NCBI RefSeq assembly: GCF_002870125.1
Contig: NZ_PNEO01000004.1
Span: 248,001-312,000 of the forward strand
Direction of reading: 5' to 3'
Length of the DNA: 64,000 nucleotides
Source of the DNA: Burkholderia sp. WAC0059
GTDB lineage: Bacteria > Pseudomonadota > Gammaproteobacteria > Burkholderiales > Burkholderiaceae
Below the pieces are notes generated by a model. The model saw only the letters and a program-made list of their open reading frames with translations. It did not search any database and was not told where the DNA came from. The position numbers were made by a program, and so were the translations under genes. Shown here piece by piece: positions 38,001-48,006 of this stretch. Every line of letters starts with the position of its first letter. Within the stretch, counting starts at the first letter, position 1.

Positions 38001-39494
38001 TCATTCGACGTGCTCGCCGTGGAGAATGATGTCGAGCCCTTCGCGCTCCTCGTCTTCCTTCACGCGCAGGCCCATCACCATGTCGATGATCTTCAGCAGG
38101 ATGAAGCTGACCACGCCGCTGTAGACCAGCGTCGTCAGCACGCCCTTGGCCTGCAGGATCACGCTGCCGTCCGAGCCGCCGATGTCCTTGACCGCGAACA
38201 CGCCGGTCAGCAGCGCGCCGACGATACCGCCGATGCAGTGCACGCCGAACGCGTCGAGCGAATCGTCATAGCCGAGCTTGCCCTTGAGCCAGGTCGACGC
38301 CCAGTAGCAGATCACGCCTGCGGCGATGCCGATCACGATCGCGCCCGCCACGCCGACGAAGCCCGATGCCGGCGTGATGGCCACGAGACCCGCGACCGCG
38401 CCCGAGGCGATGCCGAGCACCGACGGCTTGCCCTTGGTCGCCCACTCCGCGAACATCCAGGCGAGCGCGGCGATGGCGGTCGCCACCTGCGTCGTCAGCA
38501 TCGCGAAGCCGGCACGGCCGTCCGCCGCCACCGCCGAACCCGCGTTGAAACCGAACCAGCCCACCCACAGCATCGCGGCGCCGATCAGCGTCAGCACCAG
38601 GTTGTGCGGCGCCATCGCTTCGCGGCCGTAGCCGACGCGCTTGCCCAGCACGAGACAGCAGACGAGGCCCGCGATACCGGCGTTGATGTGCACCACGGTG
38701 CCGCCCGCGAAGTCGAGGATGCCCGCGCTCGCCAGCCAGCCCGTCGGTTCCCAGACCATGTGCGCGATCGGCGAGTAGACGATGAGCGACCACAGGCCCA
38801 TGAACACGAGCATCGCCGAGAACTTCATCCGGTCCGCAAACGCGCCGGTGATGAGCGCCGGCGTGATGATCGCGAACGTCATCTGGTAGACGAAGTAGAC
38901 CGTCTCCGGAATCGTCGGCGCGAGGTGGCTCACTGTCAGCGTGGTCGCCTTGTCGCCCTTGATGTAGTTCATGCCCTCGAGGAACACGCGCGAGAAGCCG
39001 CCGATGAACCAGTTGCCCGGCGTGAACGCGAGGCTGTAGCCGACCACGGTCCAGATCACCGTCACGAGGCAGGTGATCGCGAAGCTCTGCATGAGCGTCG
39101 CGAGCACGTTCTTCTTGCGCACCATGCCGCCGTAGAAGAGCGCGAGGCCCGGAATCGTCATGAACAGCACGAGCGCGGTGGAGGTCAGCATCCACGCGGT
39201 GTCGCCGGAGTTGATCTTCGACGAATCGACCGAGAACGGCGCGGTCGGCGCCGCAGGCGCGGCCGCCGCTGCGGCGGAGGCGTCGGCCGCGGCCGATGCG
39301 GCCGCCGACGACGAGTCGGCCGCCGGCGCGGAAGCGATCGCGGCCGGCGCGGAGGACGTGGCCGCCGCGGCCGACGCATCCGCGCCCGGTGCGGACGCCG
39401 CCGCCGGCGCGGACGCGTCGTCGGCGAGCGCAGCCCCGACGCCGCCTGCCAGCAACGAGCCGGCCATGAACAATGACATCAGCAATTTACGCAT
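38001..39494 (-). CDS. amtB: Ammonium transporter AmtB
   Basis: A 497-residue ammonia channel with a cleavable signal peptide (residues 1-24), then an unusual Ala/Asp/Ser-rich low-complexity linker of about 50 residues, and an 11-helix Amt core beginning at GDTAWMLTSTALVLFM. Conserved features are MTIPGLALFYGGMVRKKN, the WxxG/AHMV loop, VHINAGIAGL, and DSLDAFGVHCIGGIVGALLTG carrying one of the pore histidines. It follows glnK with 48 bases between them; GlnK blocks the channel when nitrogen is plentiful. GAGG precedes the ATG at 39494. Confidence 0.95.
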   Translation of the reverse strand: MRKLLMSLFMAGSLLAGGVGAALADDASAPAAASAPGADASAAAATSSAPAAIASAPAADSSSAAASAAADASAAAAAAPAAPTAPFSVDSSKINSGDTAWMLTSTALVLFMTIPGLALFYGGMVRKKNVLATLMQSFAITCLVTVIWTVVGYSLAFTPGNWFIGGFSRVFLEGMNYIKGDKATTLTVSHLAPTIPETVYFVYQMTFAIITPALITGAFADRMKFSAMLVFMGLWSLIVYSPIAHMVWEPTGWLASAGILDFAGGTVVHINAGIAGLVCCLVLGKRVGYGREAMAPHNLVLTLIGAAMLWVGWFGFNAGSAVAADGRAGFAMLTTQVATAIAALAWMFAEWATKGKPSVLGIASGAVAGLVAITPASGFVGVAGAIVIGIAAGVICYWASTWLKGKLGYDDSLDAFGVHCIGGIVGALLTGVFAVKDIGGSDGSVILQAKGVLTTLVYSGVVSFILLKIIDMVMGLRVKEDEEREGLDIILHGEHVE

Positions 39495-39543
39495 CTTTAT
39501 ATCCTCTTCTCGTCCTCGGTATGTCTGGTCTCTGTCTGCTTGA

Positions 39544-40152
<609 letters not shown>

Positions 40153-40329
40153 CTAGAGTGTCCGAAGGCTTTTCGCCATCGGACGTACACTGGCGCCGCC
40201 GCGAGCACGCACCAGATTCGAGCGCCGGCAACACAATCGTCATGAAACCGCACCACGATCGCTCATCGGCTGGTGCATGAGGCTATCGCAATCGAATACG
40301 CACATTTTTTGTGCGCGAGGGAGAACTCC

Positions 40330-40584
40330 ATGAAGCAACCCAACGACGTTTTCAACGACCTTCAGGCGCGCGTCAGCGAACTCCTGAAGAATTCGCCCGC
40401 CCGCGACGTCGAGCGCAACGTGCGCGCCCTGCTCTCGCAAGGCTTCTCCAGGCTCGAACTCGTGACCCGCGAGGAATTCGACGCGCAAACCCAGGTGCTG
40501 TTGCGCACGCGCACGCGCCTCGAGGAACTCGAGCGGCGCGTGGCCGAACTCGAGCAGAAGCTGCCGGTCACCCAGCCGTCCTGA
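40330..40584 (+). CDS. ubiK: Ubiquinone biosynthesis accessory factor UbiK
   Basis: An 84-residue BMFP-domain protein: [19 protein letters not shown] at the start, a middle [13 protein letters not shown] segment and a C-terminal coiled coil rich in Glu and Leu (about 55-80). UbiK helps assemble the ubiquinone-synthesis complex with UbiJ. The ATG at 40330 is where conservation begins. It is divergent from glnK and lies 140 bases upstream of comM, the usual arrangement. Confidence 0.92.
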   Translation: MKQPNDVFNDLQARVSELLKNSPARDVERNVRALLSQGFSRLELVTREEFDAQTQVLLRTRTRLEELERRVAELEQKLPVTQPS

Positions 40585-40724
40585 TTCACCGGGGCCGGGG
40601 GCCCATCCCTCCCAACGGTCCCCGCACGCACGCCACGCGTGCCCACGGCTGGCGAGCCGCAACGTCCCCGGCGGTCCCCGGTAGCCTTAAAAAAACCCGG
40701 GCCGCCCCTCTTCCGGAGAACCCC

Positions 40725-42308
40725 ATGTCGCTTGCCGTGGTGCGCAGCCGCGCGCCGGCTGCCGGCCGCGCGCCGGAAGTCACGGTCGAGGTCCACCTCG
40801 CCAACGGACTCCCCTCTTTCATGATCGTCGGCCTGCCCGACCTCGAAGTGCGCGAAAGCCGCGAACGCGTGCGCGCGGCGCTGCAGAACTGCGGTTTCGA
40901 CTTCCCGGTAAGACGCATTACCGTCAACCTCGCGCCCGCCGATCTGCCCAAGGAGTCGGGCCGTTTCGACCTGCCGATCGCGCTCGGCATCCTCGCCGCC
41001 AGCGGCCAGATTCCGGCGGCCGCGCTCGCGCACCGCGAATTCGCGGGCGAGCTTTCGCTGAGCGGCGCGGTCCGCCCCATGCGCGGCGCATTCGCCATGG
41101 CATGCGGCACGGCCCGCAGCCGGGCCGAGGCCCATCCCCGCGACAGCGACGACGGTATGCCGGACGACGATGCCCCGACCGGCCTGCCGCAGCTCTATCT
41201 GCCCGCCGAGAACGCCGCCGAGGCCGCGCTCGTGCCCGGCGTCGACGTGTTCGGCGCAACCGATCTGCCCTCGCTCTGCGCGCACCTGGCCGGCGTCCCC
41301 GAAGCCCGGCTCCGGCCGGTGAAAATGCCCGACCCCGATCCCGACGAAACCGCCGGCGCGCGGCCCGACATGGCGGACGTGATCGGTCAGCCTGGCGCCC
41401 GGCGGGCGCTCGAAGTGTCGGCGGCCGGCAACCACCACCTGTTGATGGTCGGCCCGCCCGGGGCGGGCAAGTCGATGTTGGCCGCTCGCCTGCCGGGCCT
41501 GCTGCCGCCGATGACGAACGCCGAGGCGCTGAGTTCGGCCGCGCTGCTGTCGGCCAGCGCCGTGGGTTTCACGCCCCGGCAATGGCGGCGGCGGCCGTTT
41601 CGCGCGCCGCACCACACGTCGAGCGCGGCGGCGCTGATCGGCGGCCGCAATCCCCCGCAGCCCGGCGAAATCACGCTGGCCCACCTCGGCGTGCTGTTCC
41701 TCGACGAGTTGCCGGAGTTCGACCGACACGTTCTCGAAACGCTGCGCGAACCGCTCGAAACCGGCGCCATCACGATCTCGCGCGCCGCCTGGCAGATCGA
41801 CTTCCCCGCCGCCTGTCAGCTCGTCGCCGCCATGAATCCGTGCCCCTGCGGCTGGCGCGGCGACCCCGGCGGGCGCTGCCGCTGCTCGCCCGAAGCCGCC
41901 GCGCGTTATCTGCGCAAGCTTTCCGGCCCGCTTCTCGACCGCATCGACATCCAGATCGAAATCCCGGCCCTCTCGCCGGCCGAGCTTGCCGCCCGCGCCG
42001 GCGCCCCCGGCGAATCCAGCGCTATCGTCGCCAGGCGCGTACGTGCGGCCCGGGCACGCCAGATCGAGCGCCAAGGCAAGACCAACCGGGAACTGACCGG
42101 CCGCGAGGTCGACGAAGTCTGCCGTCCCGACGCCGCGGGCGAAGCGCTGCTGCGCGAGGCCGGCGAGCGCTTCGGCTGGTCGGCGCGCGCCTATTATCGG
42201 GTGCTCAAGGTCGCGCGCTCGATCGCGGACCTGGCCGGCGACGCGATGCCGGATGCAAGTCAAATCGCCGAAGCCGTGCAGTACCGGCGCGCGCTTCCGG
42301 GGGCGTAA
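40725..42308 (+). CDS. comM: YifB/ComM family Mg-chelatase-like AAA+ ATPase
   Basis: A 527-residue hexameric helicase. The N-terminal domain (1-170) opens with SLAVVRSRA, GLPSFMIVGLPDLEVRESRERVRAAL. The AAA+ core has Walker A GPPGAGKS at 243-250, the FLDELPEF Walker B near 325, and the Mg-chelatase insert with AAMNPCPCGW and CRCSPE. ComM drives bidirectional branch migration of incoming DNA during natural transformation. TTCCGGAG lies just before the ATG. Confidence 0.95.
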   Translation: MSLAVVRSRAPAAGRAPEVTVEVHLANGLPSFMIVGLPDLEVRESRERVRAALQNCGFDFPVRRITVNLAPADLPKESGRFDLPIALGILAASGQIPAAALAHREFAGELSLSGAVRPMRGAFAMACGTARSRAEAHPRDSDDGMPDDDAPTGLPQLYLPAENAAEAALVPGVDVFGATDLPSLCAHLAGVPEARLRPVKMPDPDPDETAGARPDMADVIGQPGARRALEVSAAGNHHLLMVGPPGAGKSMLAARLPGLLPPMTNAEALSSAALLSASAVGFTPRQWRRRPFRAPHHTSSAAALIGGRNPPQPGEITLAHLGVLFLDELPEFDRHVLETLREPLETGAITISRAAWQIDFPAACQLVAAMNPCPCGWRGDPGGRCRCSPEAAARYLRKLSGPLLDRIDIQIEIPALSPAELAARAGAPGESSAIVARRVRAARARQIERQGKTNRELTGREVDEVCRPDAAGEALLREAGERFGWSARAYYRVLKVARSIADLAGDAMPDASQIAEAVQYRRALPGA

Positions 42309-42781
42309 AACTGGGCTGAAACGGGACGCGGTCGCAACAACCGTGCCGCCGCGCCTCCTGGCCGCACGTATGCGCACTAAAAAAATCAAAGTCAAGACTT
42401 GACTTATACACACGAACGGACTTCGCCCCGTTTTTCGTCCGTTTACCGACACAGCGCGAAGGCATCGCCGCAAGCCATTGATTCAATTGAATTTTAAAAA
42501 CTGCCGAGATCGCGTGCAAACTAACCGGCGGCCCGCAGGACGGGCTTTTGCCGGGCGCGGAGGCCGGTTTTCAACAAAGTTTTCCACAGCCGCTGTGGGT
42601 AACACGAAAACCTCCATGAAATCGGGGCATTAGCACGACAAGCCAGGAAGGCGCTTTCACTTCCTGGCGCGGTACACGGGCTCGTGAAAACGCTTCCCGG
42701 CCGCACGCTGCCGGCCGCCAGATTCCCGACTACAATGGAGCGCCTCCCGTTTCCGTCCCTCCGCGTGCCCGAGATTCGCCC
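42309..42781. other. A+T-rich intergenic region with several symmetric elements
   Basis: 473 bases with no gene. It holds a 17-base palindrome (42389-42405, AAGTCAAG-A-CTTGACTT), a 12-base palindrome ATTCAATTGAAT (42481-42492), a match to the DnaA box TTATNCACA (42404-42412), and an inverted pair TTTTCCACA…TGTGGGTAA (42580-42602) in which both arms resemble DnaA boxes. A short hairpin GCCCG/CGGGC with four T (42531-42549) may terminate comM. The promoter of the thioredoxin gene must also be here, but I cannot place it. Confidence 0.55.
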
Positions 42782-43318
42782 ATGAGCCCGACGCCTTCCC
42801 CTTCCGCGCCCGTCAGGCAGCGCGCGGGCCTTGCGCGCTATGCCGCGCTTGCCGTGGTCGTCGGCGCCATCGCGATCGCCGGCTACTTCGCGTTCAACAG
42901 CCGGCAACACGTTCCCAACGCGACGTTCACGCTGCTGTCCGGCCAGAAAATTTCCACGAACGACCTGAAGGGCAAGGTCTATCTCGTCAATTTCTGGGCG
43001 ACCGACTGCTCGACCTGCATTCAGGAAATGCCGCAGATGGTTCAGACCTATGACAGGTTCAAGGGGCAGGGGCTCGAGTTCGTCGCCGTGGCGATGAAAT
43101 ACGACGCGCCGACGTACGTGACGAACTATGCGCAGACGCGCCGGTTGCCGTTCAGGATCGCGATGGACGACGGCTCGGCCGCGCGGGAATTCGGCAACGT
43201 GCAGCTCACGCCGACCACCTTCGTCGTCGGCCGCGACGGCAGGATTCTGAAGCGTTACGTCGGCGAGCCGCAGTTCGCGGAGCTCGACCAGTTGCTGGAA
43301 AAGGCGCTCGGCACCTGA
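42782..43318 (+). CDS. TlpA family membrane-anchored disulfide reductase
   Basis: A 178-residue thioredoxin-fold protein with one N-terminal transmembrane helix (20-38) that would place the domain in the periplasm. The redox site is C76-S-T-C79 in NFWATDCSTCIQEMP, and the cis-proline segment is LTPTTFVVGRDG. It resembles TlpA/ResA reductases that keep cysteines reduced for cytochrome c or oxidase assembly. The CSTC centre is a common variant. No cytochrome maturation genes adjoin, so the client is unknown. Confidence 0.88.
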   Translation: MSPTPSPSAPVRQRAGLARYAALAVVVGAIAIAGYFAFNSRQHVPNATFTLLSGQKISTNDLKGKVYLVNFWATDCSTCIQEMPQMVQTYDRFKGQGLEFVAVAMKYDAPTYVTNYAQTRRLPFRIAMDDGSAAREFGNVQLTPTTFVVGRDGRILKRYVGEPQFAELDQLLEKALGT

Positions 43319-43387
43319 GGCCCTGCGCGCGGCCGGCTCCGCAGTCGACTTGTCAGGAAGCCGACCGACCGATCCCGACGATCCCGC

Positions 43388-44257
43388 TCATGCCCGCCCC
43401 TTCCAGGGCGCCAGCCGGCGCTCCAGCCAGCGCATGCCGAGATCGAAGAGCCAGGCGATCAGGCCGATCAGCACGATGCCCATGACGACGACGTCGGTGC
43501 GCAAGAAGTTGGAAGCGTTCAGCACCATCTGCCCGAGGCCCGCTGTCGCGGCCACCATCTCGGCGGCGACGAGCGTCGTCCAGCCGAAACCGATGGCGAT
43601 GCGCAGGCCAGTGAGAATCTCGGGCAGGGCGGCGGGCAGCACGACGAAGCGCACGATCTGCCAGAACCCGCCGCCGAGCGAGGCGGCCGCGCGAATCTGC
43701 TCGACCGTCGCGCTGCGCGTGCCGGCGCGCGCGGCCATGGCGATCGGCGCGAAGCACGCCAGATAGATCACGACGATCTTGGCCGTCTCGCCGATGCCGA
43801 ACCAGATCACCACGAGCGGCAGATACGCAAGCGGCGGCAGCGGCCGGTAGAACTCCAGCGGCGGGTCGAGCAGCCCGCGCACGATGCGGCTCACGCCCAT
43901 CAGGATGCCGACGGGAACGGCCGTCGCCGTCGCCAGCGCGAATGCCCCGAACACGCGCAGGGCGCTCCAGCCCAGATGCTCGGACAGCGGCAGACCGCCC
44001 GCGATGTGACCGTGCCACGCGTCGACGAACGCCTGCCAGACGGCCTCAGGCGTCGGCAGGAAAAGCGGCGGCAGCCAGTGCAGATGCGTCGCCAGCCACC
44101 AGAGCAGCGCGAGCCCGACCACGGACGCGCAACTGAGCGCGGCGGTCGGCCCTTCGCCGGGCATTTGCCAGACCCGGGAGCGGCTCGGCGCCGGGGCCGC
44201 TCCCGAGGCGCGCCCGGCTTCTTCGGCCCGGGACAACGATTCGTGCGGCGCGTTCAT
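43388..44257 (-). CDS. tauC: Taurine ABC transporter permease
   Basis: A 289-residue binding-protein-dependent permease of the nitrate/sulfonate/taurine family with six hydrophobic segments. The EAA loop region reads [32 protein letters not shown], and [19 protein letters not shown] is the family block. The first 35 residues are a polar cytoplasmic tail. Its start codon overlaps the tauB stop (ATGA, 44254-44257), showing translational coupling. tauD, the taurine dioxygenase normally encoded next, is absent; the following gene is the convergent thioredoxin. Confidence 0.92.
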   Translation of the reverse strand: MNAPHESLSRAEEAGRASGAAPAPSRSRVWQMPGEGPTAALSCASVVGLALLWWLATHLHWLPPLFLPTPEAVWQAFVDAWHGHIAGGLPLSEHLGWSALRVFGAFALATATAVPVGILMGVSRIVRGLLDPPLEFYRPLPPLAYLPLVVIWFGIGETAKIVVIYLACFAPIAMAARAGTRSATVEQIRAAASLGGGFWQIVRFVVLPAALPEILTGLRIAIGFGWTTLVAAEMVAATAGLGQMVLNASNFLRTDVVVMGIVLIGLIAWLFDLGMRWLERRLAPWKGRA

Positions 44258-45063
44258 GGCGCCCCTCCGGACACCGCCGCCTCGCGCTCGCGCCCGTGCA
44301 GCACCCGGATCAGGCGCTCGCGCCACTCGATGAATGCCGGCGACGACTTCACCGCCCGCGCGTCGCGCGTCTCGAGATAGCGGCGCGCGAACGGCAGCGG
44401 ATAGCTCTCCTCGATCCGACCGGGCCCCGGCGTCATCACGACGAGGCGCGTCGCGAGAAAAAGCGCCTCTTCGACGCTGTGCGTGATGAAGAACACGGTC
44501 TTGCGCGTGCGCCCCCAGACGTCGAGCACGAGCTCCTGCACCGATTCGCGCGTCATCGCGTCGAGCGCGCCCATGGGTTCGTCCATCAGCAGCATCCGCG
44601 GATCGCTCGCGAGCGCGCGCGCGATCCCCACGCGCTGCTGCATGCCGCCCGAAAGCGCGTAGACGCGTGCGCGCGCATGCGCCTCGAGCCCGACGAGCGC
44701 GAGCATCTCGCGCGCGACGCGTTCGCGCTGCGGCTTCGGCACGCCCTGAAACCGCAGGCCGAGCGCGACATTGTCGAGCACGTCGAGCCACGGCATCAGG
44801 GCGTGCTGCTGGAACACGACGCCGCGATCCGCGCCGGGCCCCGTCACCGGCAGGCCGTCGACGCGCACCTCGCCCCGGGCCGGCTGGATGAAGCCCGCGA
44901 TGCAGTTGAGCAGGGTCGTCTTGCCGCATCCGGAGGCGCCGAGCGCGACGACGAACTCGCCGCTCTCGACGCTCAGGTCAACGTCGGCGAGCGCGACGGT
45001 CGGCGGGCGACCGCGCGTGCCGTCGTAGACGACACTGAGGTCGCGGATTTCAAGCGTGCTCAT
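44254..45063 (-). CDS. tauB: Taurine ABC transporter ATP-binding protein
   Basis: A 269-residue ABC ATPase. Walker A is [11 protein letters not shown] near residue 42, the signature is [15 protein letters not shown], and Walker B is [12 protein letters not shown]. The family feature [22 protein letters not shown] is present. It energises taurine or sulfonate uptake with TauC and TauA. Start and stop fit a compact tauA-tauB-tauC operon. Confidence 0.93.
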   Translation of the reverse strand: MSTLEIRDLSVVYDGTRGRPPTVALADVDLSVESGEFVVALGASGCGKTTLLNCIAGFIQPARGEVRVDGLPVTGPGADRGVVFQQHALMPWLDVLDNVALGLRFQGVPKPQRERVAREMLALVGLEAHARARVYALSGGMQQRVGIARALASDPRMLLMDEPMGALDAMTRESVQELVLDVWGRTRKTVFFITHSVEEALFLATRLVVMTPGPGRIEESYPLPFARRYLETRDARAVKSSPAFIEWRERLIRVLHGREREAAVSGGAP

Positions 45064-45120
45064 GCGCGATCTGCTTCCACGGCTGCCTCTCTCCCCTGCC
45101 CGCTGCGTCCTTCCCCGTCC

Positions 45121-46179
45121 TCAGTGCGAGGCGATGGCCGCGCGCACGAACTGCGGGTCCACGCCGACCGAGTAGTCGGGCAGCACGTTCTGGATCGTAC
45201 CCTGGCTCTTCAGGAACGCCGCGGTCGCCGCGAGCGAGCGCGCCGCGCCGGACTGGGCGCCGCCGCCGAGCCAGGTGCTCGACGCCTGCTGGGCCAGCGT
45301 CGGGAACGAGTAGAGCGCGAGGCTCGCCGGCACGTCCTGCGGATTCGCGCCCGACTCCTGCGCGACCCCCGCGACCTGCGGCGAACCGACCGTCCACTGG
45401 GCGCGGTGCGCGCTGTAGTCCGCATCGGCCGCCGCCAGCACCTTCACGAAGCGCGTGACGAAGTCCGCATTGTCCTTCGCAAAGCGCCGGTCGACCACGA
45501 AGCCGTCGAACGTCGCCTTGCCCGTCTCGCGCGCCACCTGGCCGGACGTGATCAGCACCTTGCCGTTCTTCTTCACCTGGGCGAGCACCGGGTTCCAGAC
45601 GTAGGTGGCGTCGATGTCGCCGCGCGTCCAGGCCGCCGCGATCTCGGCCGGGCTCAGGTTGACGATCTTCACGTCGGCGGGATTCACGCCGGCGTACTGC
45701 AGCGCGACGAGCGTGTGGAAATGCGAGGTCGAGACGAACGGCACGCCGAGCGTCTTGCCCTTCAGGCCGGCGAGGCTCGTCACGCCCGAGCCGTCGCGCG
45801 CGACGAGCGCCTCGGCGTCGTTGATGTTGTCGAGAATCCAGAACAGCGAGATGTCGAGGCCCTGCGAAAGGCCCGCCGCGACCGGGCTGGAGCCGGCCTC
45901 GCCGAGCTGCACCGAGCCCGACGCGAGCGCGCGGATCACGTCGGCGCCGCTCCCCAGCTTGCGATAGGTGATCTTGTAGCCGGTTTCCTTTTCGACCTCG
46001 CCCGTCGCCTGCGCGTAGCGCCACGGCACCACCATGTCCTGATAGGCGATCACGACCTCGTGCGGATCGGCGGCGTAGGCCGCGCGCAGGCCCAGCGTGG
46101 ACGTCAGCGCGGCGCACAGGGCGAATGCCGCTGCGAAGAAGCGCGGCCGGCGTGGCGAGAAACGGATAGCGCGTGTCAT
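45121..46179 (-). CDS. tauA: Taurine-binding periplasmic protein
   Basis: A 352-residue periplasmic binding protein with a signal peptide cleaved near AAYAAD (residues about 34-37). The mature part matches TauA: VVIAYQDMVVPWRYAQ, SGSVQLGEAGSSP, FWILDNINDAEALVAR, LKGKTLGVPFVSTSHFH and TYVWNPVLAQV. It delivers taurine to TauBC for use as a sulfur source under sulfate limitation. The upstream 240 bases carry the promoter, which I cannot pin down, and a terminator of the neighbouring gene. Confidence 0.93.
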   Translation of the reverse strand: MTRAIRFSPRRPRFFAAAFALCAALTSTLGLRAAYAADPHEVVIAYQDMVVPWRYAQATGEVEKETGYKITYRKLGSGADVIRALASGSVQLGEAGSSPVAAGLSQGLDISLFWILDNINDAEALVARDGSGVTSLAGLKGKTLGVPFVSTSHFHTLVALQYAGVNPADVKIVNLSPAEIAAAWTRGDIDATYVWNPVLAQVKKNGKVLITSGQVARETGKATFDGFVVDRRFAKDNADFVTRFVKVLAAADADYSAHRAQWTVGSPQVAGVAQESGANPQDVPASLALYSFPTLAQQASSTWLGGGAQSGAARSLAATAAFLKSQGTIQNVLPDYSVGVDPQFVRAAIASH

Positions 46180-46363
46180 CTGCGAAGCTCCGGTAAAGAA
46201 TTGTTATGAAAGGAAGCAGGCTCAGACTATAGGGAGTCTCGCGAACGCCGGTTCTAATTTATCCGCAATAGCTAATGACGCCGCCGCCTGGCGATCGCGC
46301 GGCGCCAGACGCCCCGCCCGCGCGTAGCCGGGATCGGCTCATGTCGCGCCGTCCGCATGCAAA

Positions 46364-46386
46364 AAAGCCCGCATCGCGCGGGCTTT
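46364..46386 (-). terminator. Intrinsic terminator of the HrpK-like gene
   Basis: AAAGCCCGC and GCGGGCTTT pair around ATCGC. The preceding A run is a T run on the minus strand, 37 bases after the stop codon. Confidence 0.9.
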
Positions 46387-46422
46387 CGGTCGGTTCGCAA
46401 CGCCGGGTAAAGACGCGGGACT

Positions 46423-47940
46423 TCAGATCGTGGCCCCGTTCTGGTTGTTGCCGTTGCCGTTCAGGTAGTTGACGGCGTTGTTGGCATCGTTGTAGTAATT
46501 GTTGCCCTTGCCCAGCATGTTGGCGCCGCTCAGGATCGGATCGAGCGCGCTGCCGGCGCTCGCGGCCGCATCCGCGCCTTCGGCCGCGGCCGCGCCCACT
46601 TCGAGTTCCGGCGCGGCTTCGGGCGCCAGCACCATCGCGGCATCCATGGCCGCGCCGCCGAGCGCCTGGCCGAACTGCGAGAACGCGCCCTTGATGTTGC
46701 CGTGCACGAGATCGTCCACGCCCGTGGCCGTATCCGTAACGGGCGCCACGACCTTCTGCATGATGTCGCCGACGCCGTTTTCGAACTTGCTGAAGTCCTT
46801 CGCGCCTCGCGACGAGCCCTGATACAGCGTGTCGGCCCCGAACGTCTGCGTGAACGCCTGGTTTTCCTGCGAATTCACCTTGCCCTTGCCGTAGTTGCCG
46901 ACCTGGCTGCCGAGCATCTGGGCGTCCTGGTCGGTGAAGGTGTCGGGCACCTCGCCGCTCTGCTCTTCCTGCTTCAGCTCGATCATGTCGTTGACCATGC
47001 CGTTGCCGTTGCCCTTCTTCGCGTCCTGCTCGAATTGCTGGGCCAGTTCCGGATCGGCGTCTTCCATGTCCTGCATGGCCTGCTGCGTGCCCTGCTGCAC
47101 CGCCGGCTGCGCCGCCTGGAGGATGGTTTCAGGCTTCGAGCTGGAGGTCTTGCTCTGAACGCCCTTGACGATGGCACCGATAGGCGTGAAGGATTCGAGC
47201 GCCTTGACAATGTCGTGGGCGGCGCGCGTCTGGCCGCCCTTGATGTAGCTGCCGCCGAGCGCCTGCTCCGCATCTTTCCTCACGGTGCCGTTGATCTTGC
47301 CGCCGCCGTTGTTGTTGGCGAGGCTCTGGGCACCCGAAACCTCGTCGATACACTGCTGCTTGGTGATGTCGCCTTCCTTGTAGGCCTGCAGTTCGTCCTG
47401 GACGAGCCCGTTGCCGTTGCCGTCCTGGCCGTCCTTCTCCGTCTGCGCGAACAGCGTGGGATCTTTCTCCTCCGTCTGCGACATCGCATCCTGGAGCTGG
47501 GTGTTGGTGTTGTCTACGCTGCTGCTGCCCGACGAGCTGCCGCTGCTGCTCGCCGACGATGCGGTACCCGTCGTCGGCGCGCTGGCCGTTGCCGCCGGCG
47601 TGCCGGTGGCCGTCGCCGGCGTGCTGCCCGTCGTCGGCAAGGTAGCCGTCATATTGACGGGCGACTGGACGCCGCCCTCCGTGGGCGAAAGCTGTAGCGG
47701 CGACGCCGAGGACAGGCCCGAGCCGCTGGAGAGCGACGGCGCGTTGCCCGAGCCGTTCTGGGCCAGCATGGCCAACAGCTCGTTCAATACCTGCTGGATG
47801 GTGGACTGAATCGTGTCCTCCGTCGAATCGTCGGACGAGGTCGGATCCTGCACCCCCCCTGTCGACAGACCGCCAGAAAAATCCACCGGGCCGAGACCCA
47901 TGAGGTTTCCGTTGTTCAAGCTATCGATAGCGACTGACAT
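46423..47940 (-). CDS. HrpK/harpin-like candidate type III secreted protein
   Basis: A 505-residue acidic protein with one cysteine (C197), rich in Gly, Ser, Ala, Gln and Asn, and no Sec signal peptide. Residues 1-150 are low complexity, with Ser/Thr/Gly tracts and an amphipathic helix near 42-60. Two similar modules follow at about 158-250 and 293-385, each with a GNGNG-(L/M)-V-x-D motif (174-181 and 310-318) and a later G-x-(I/V)-N segment. Residues about 400-470 contain hydrophobic Ala-rich helices, and the tail is Asn-rich. Composition resembles harpins and HrpK-type translocator/effector proteins. A PIP-box promoter upstream supports secretion by a Hrp type III system. No chaperone or hrp genes adjoin. 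The precise family is my inference. Confidence 0.6.
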   Translation of the reverse strand: MSVAIDSLNNGNLMGLGPVDFSGGLSTGGVQDPTSSDDSTEDTIQSTIQQVLNELLAMLAQNGSGNAPSLSSGSGLSSASPLQLSPTEGGVQSPVNMTATLPTTGSTPATATGTPAATASAPTTGTASSASSSGSSSGSSSVDNTNTQLQDAMSQTEEKDPTLFAQTEKDGQDGNGNGLVQDELQAYKEGDITKQQCIDEVSGAQSLANNNGGGKINGTVRKDAEQALGGSYIKGGQTRAAHDIVKALESFTPIGAIVKGVQSKTSSSKPETILQAAQPAVQQGTQQAMQDMEDADPELAQQFEQDAKKGNGNGMVNDMIELKQEEQSGEVPDTFTDQDAQMLGSQVGNYGKGKVNSQENQAFTQTFGADTLYQGSSRGAKDFSKFENGVGDIMQKVVAPVTDTATGVDDLVHGNIKGAFSQFGQALGGAAMDAAMVLAPEAAPELEVGAAAAEGADAAASAGSALDPILSGANMLGKGNNYYNDANNAVNYLNGNGNNQNGATI

Positions 47941-48006
47941 GGCACTCCCCTGAGCAAATAAGTGCGAAGCGTCGGACAGGACACTTCAGGCAATTTGACA
48001 AGAGCC

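Noticed and set aside
42404..42602. Chromosome replication origin, because of DnaA-box-like sequences
   Set aside because: There are only three boxes and none of dnaA, dnaN, gyrB, parAB or mnmG is nearby; reported instead as a weak regulatory cluster.
47501..47560. Tandem repeat or CRISPR-like array in the serine-rich part of the HrpK-like gene
   Set aside because: It is a low-complexity Ser/Gly coding tract without regular spacers.
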